Shown one piece after another: positions 10,454 to 10,487 of a stretch of 10,487 nucleotides of DNA; within the stretch, counting starts at the first letter, position 1, and every line of letters starts with the position of its first letter. The stretch is taken from contig JAUWHN010000017.1 of the NCBI GenBank assembly GCA_030605865.1, forward strand, positions 1 to 10,487, given 5' to 3'. A program made the translations under genes and the position numbers. Below the pieces are notes generated by a model. It made no database searches. It worked only from the letters and a program-made list of their open reading frames with translations, and had not been told where the DNA came from. Source of the DNA: Candidatus Portnoyibacteriota bacterium. Its GTDB lineage: Bacteria; Patescibacteriota; Minisyncoccia; RBG-13-40-8-A; JAUWHN01.

Positions 10454-10487
10454 TTGCGGGGCCGGGAATTGCACCCGGGCCTAGGGG
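10454..10487 (-). tRNA. Initiator tRNA-fMet, 3' part only (5' part beyond right edge)
   Basis: The visible minus-strand sequence runs from the 3' side of the anticodon stem (CCCC) through the variable loop and the T-arm CCGGG/CCCGG to acceptor strand CCCCGCA and discriminator A. Positions 66-73 are identical to E. coli tRNA-fMet, and A72 points to the initiator-type mismatch at position 1. Its T-loop reads TGCAATT, with G where pseudouridine 55 normally is. CCA is not encoded. The anticodon is outside the window. Confidence 0.75.

Noticed and set aside
10454..10487. Partial tRNA as tRNA-Gly with altered T-loop
   Set aside because: Keeping G53-C61 around a 7-nt T-loop forces acceptor strand CCCCGCA plus A73, which is the initiator pattern, not Gly.

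Overview
The window looks like a piece of a Candidate Phyla Radiation (Patescibacteria, probably Parcubacteria-like) genome. The grounds are AT-rich sequence, tightly packed small genes with almost no Shine-Dalgarno sequences, tRNAs without an encoded CCA, and protein families common in that group. TGA is used as a stop (Nudix gene, gatC, last CDS), so the code is the standard bacterial one and not the Gly-UGA code of Gracilibacteria/SR1. The lineage call is inference from style; no marker gene settles it.

Layout. 1-1014: the end of a UMPH-1 type pyrimidine 5'-nucleotidase, cut by the left edge, overlaps a zinc-ribbon Nudix hydrolase; together they look like a nucleotide salvage or clean-up pair. 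1015-2715: a complete AbiE type IV toxin-antitoxin operon (AbiEi then AbiEii) with its own promoter and a perfect 8-bp inverted repeat as candidate operator. 2716-4873: a 37-codon ORF that may be a gene remnant, a membrane-anchored beta-propeller-like protein, and a membrane-anchored DsbA-like thioredoxin ending in a terminator. 4889-7702: ligA and an NYN-domain nuclease, with a terminator after them. 7703-10272: gatC-gatA (no gatB here) and a membrane protein with a HEPN-like Rx4H motif, closed by a strong bidirectional terminator. 10285-10487: a minus-strand tRNA cluster read as fMet (partial), a CAU tRNA (Met or Ile2) and Asp.

The most unusual signal is not a gene. Two kinds of small repeat sit inside otherwise intact housekeeping genes. 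One kind is GC-rich hairpin elements in the propeller gene, ligA and gatA; they share an exact 13-mer (ligA/gatA) and an exact inverted 11-mer (propeller gene/gatA). The other is heptanucleotide arrays, four of which are 28 nt long (4 x 7): two in ligA, one in gatC, one in gatA. In the gatA linker the two kinds are nested, and the hairpin is flanked by a 10-bp direct repeat that looks like a target duplication. All stay in frame and lie in linkers or surface regions, while the catalytic motifs are intact. This suggests a genome-wide population of small inserting or expanding repeats tolerated as extra peptide linkers.

A second theme is initiation. Good -10 boxes lie only 11-15 nt ahead of several start codons, so transcripts should be nearly leaderless. 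A convincing minus-strand promoter at 7718-7746 aims straight at a terminator about 40 nt away, so it may make a very short RNA.
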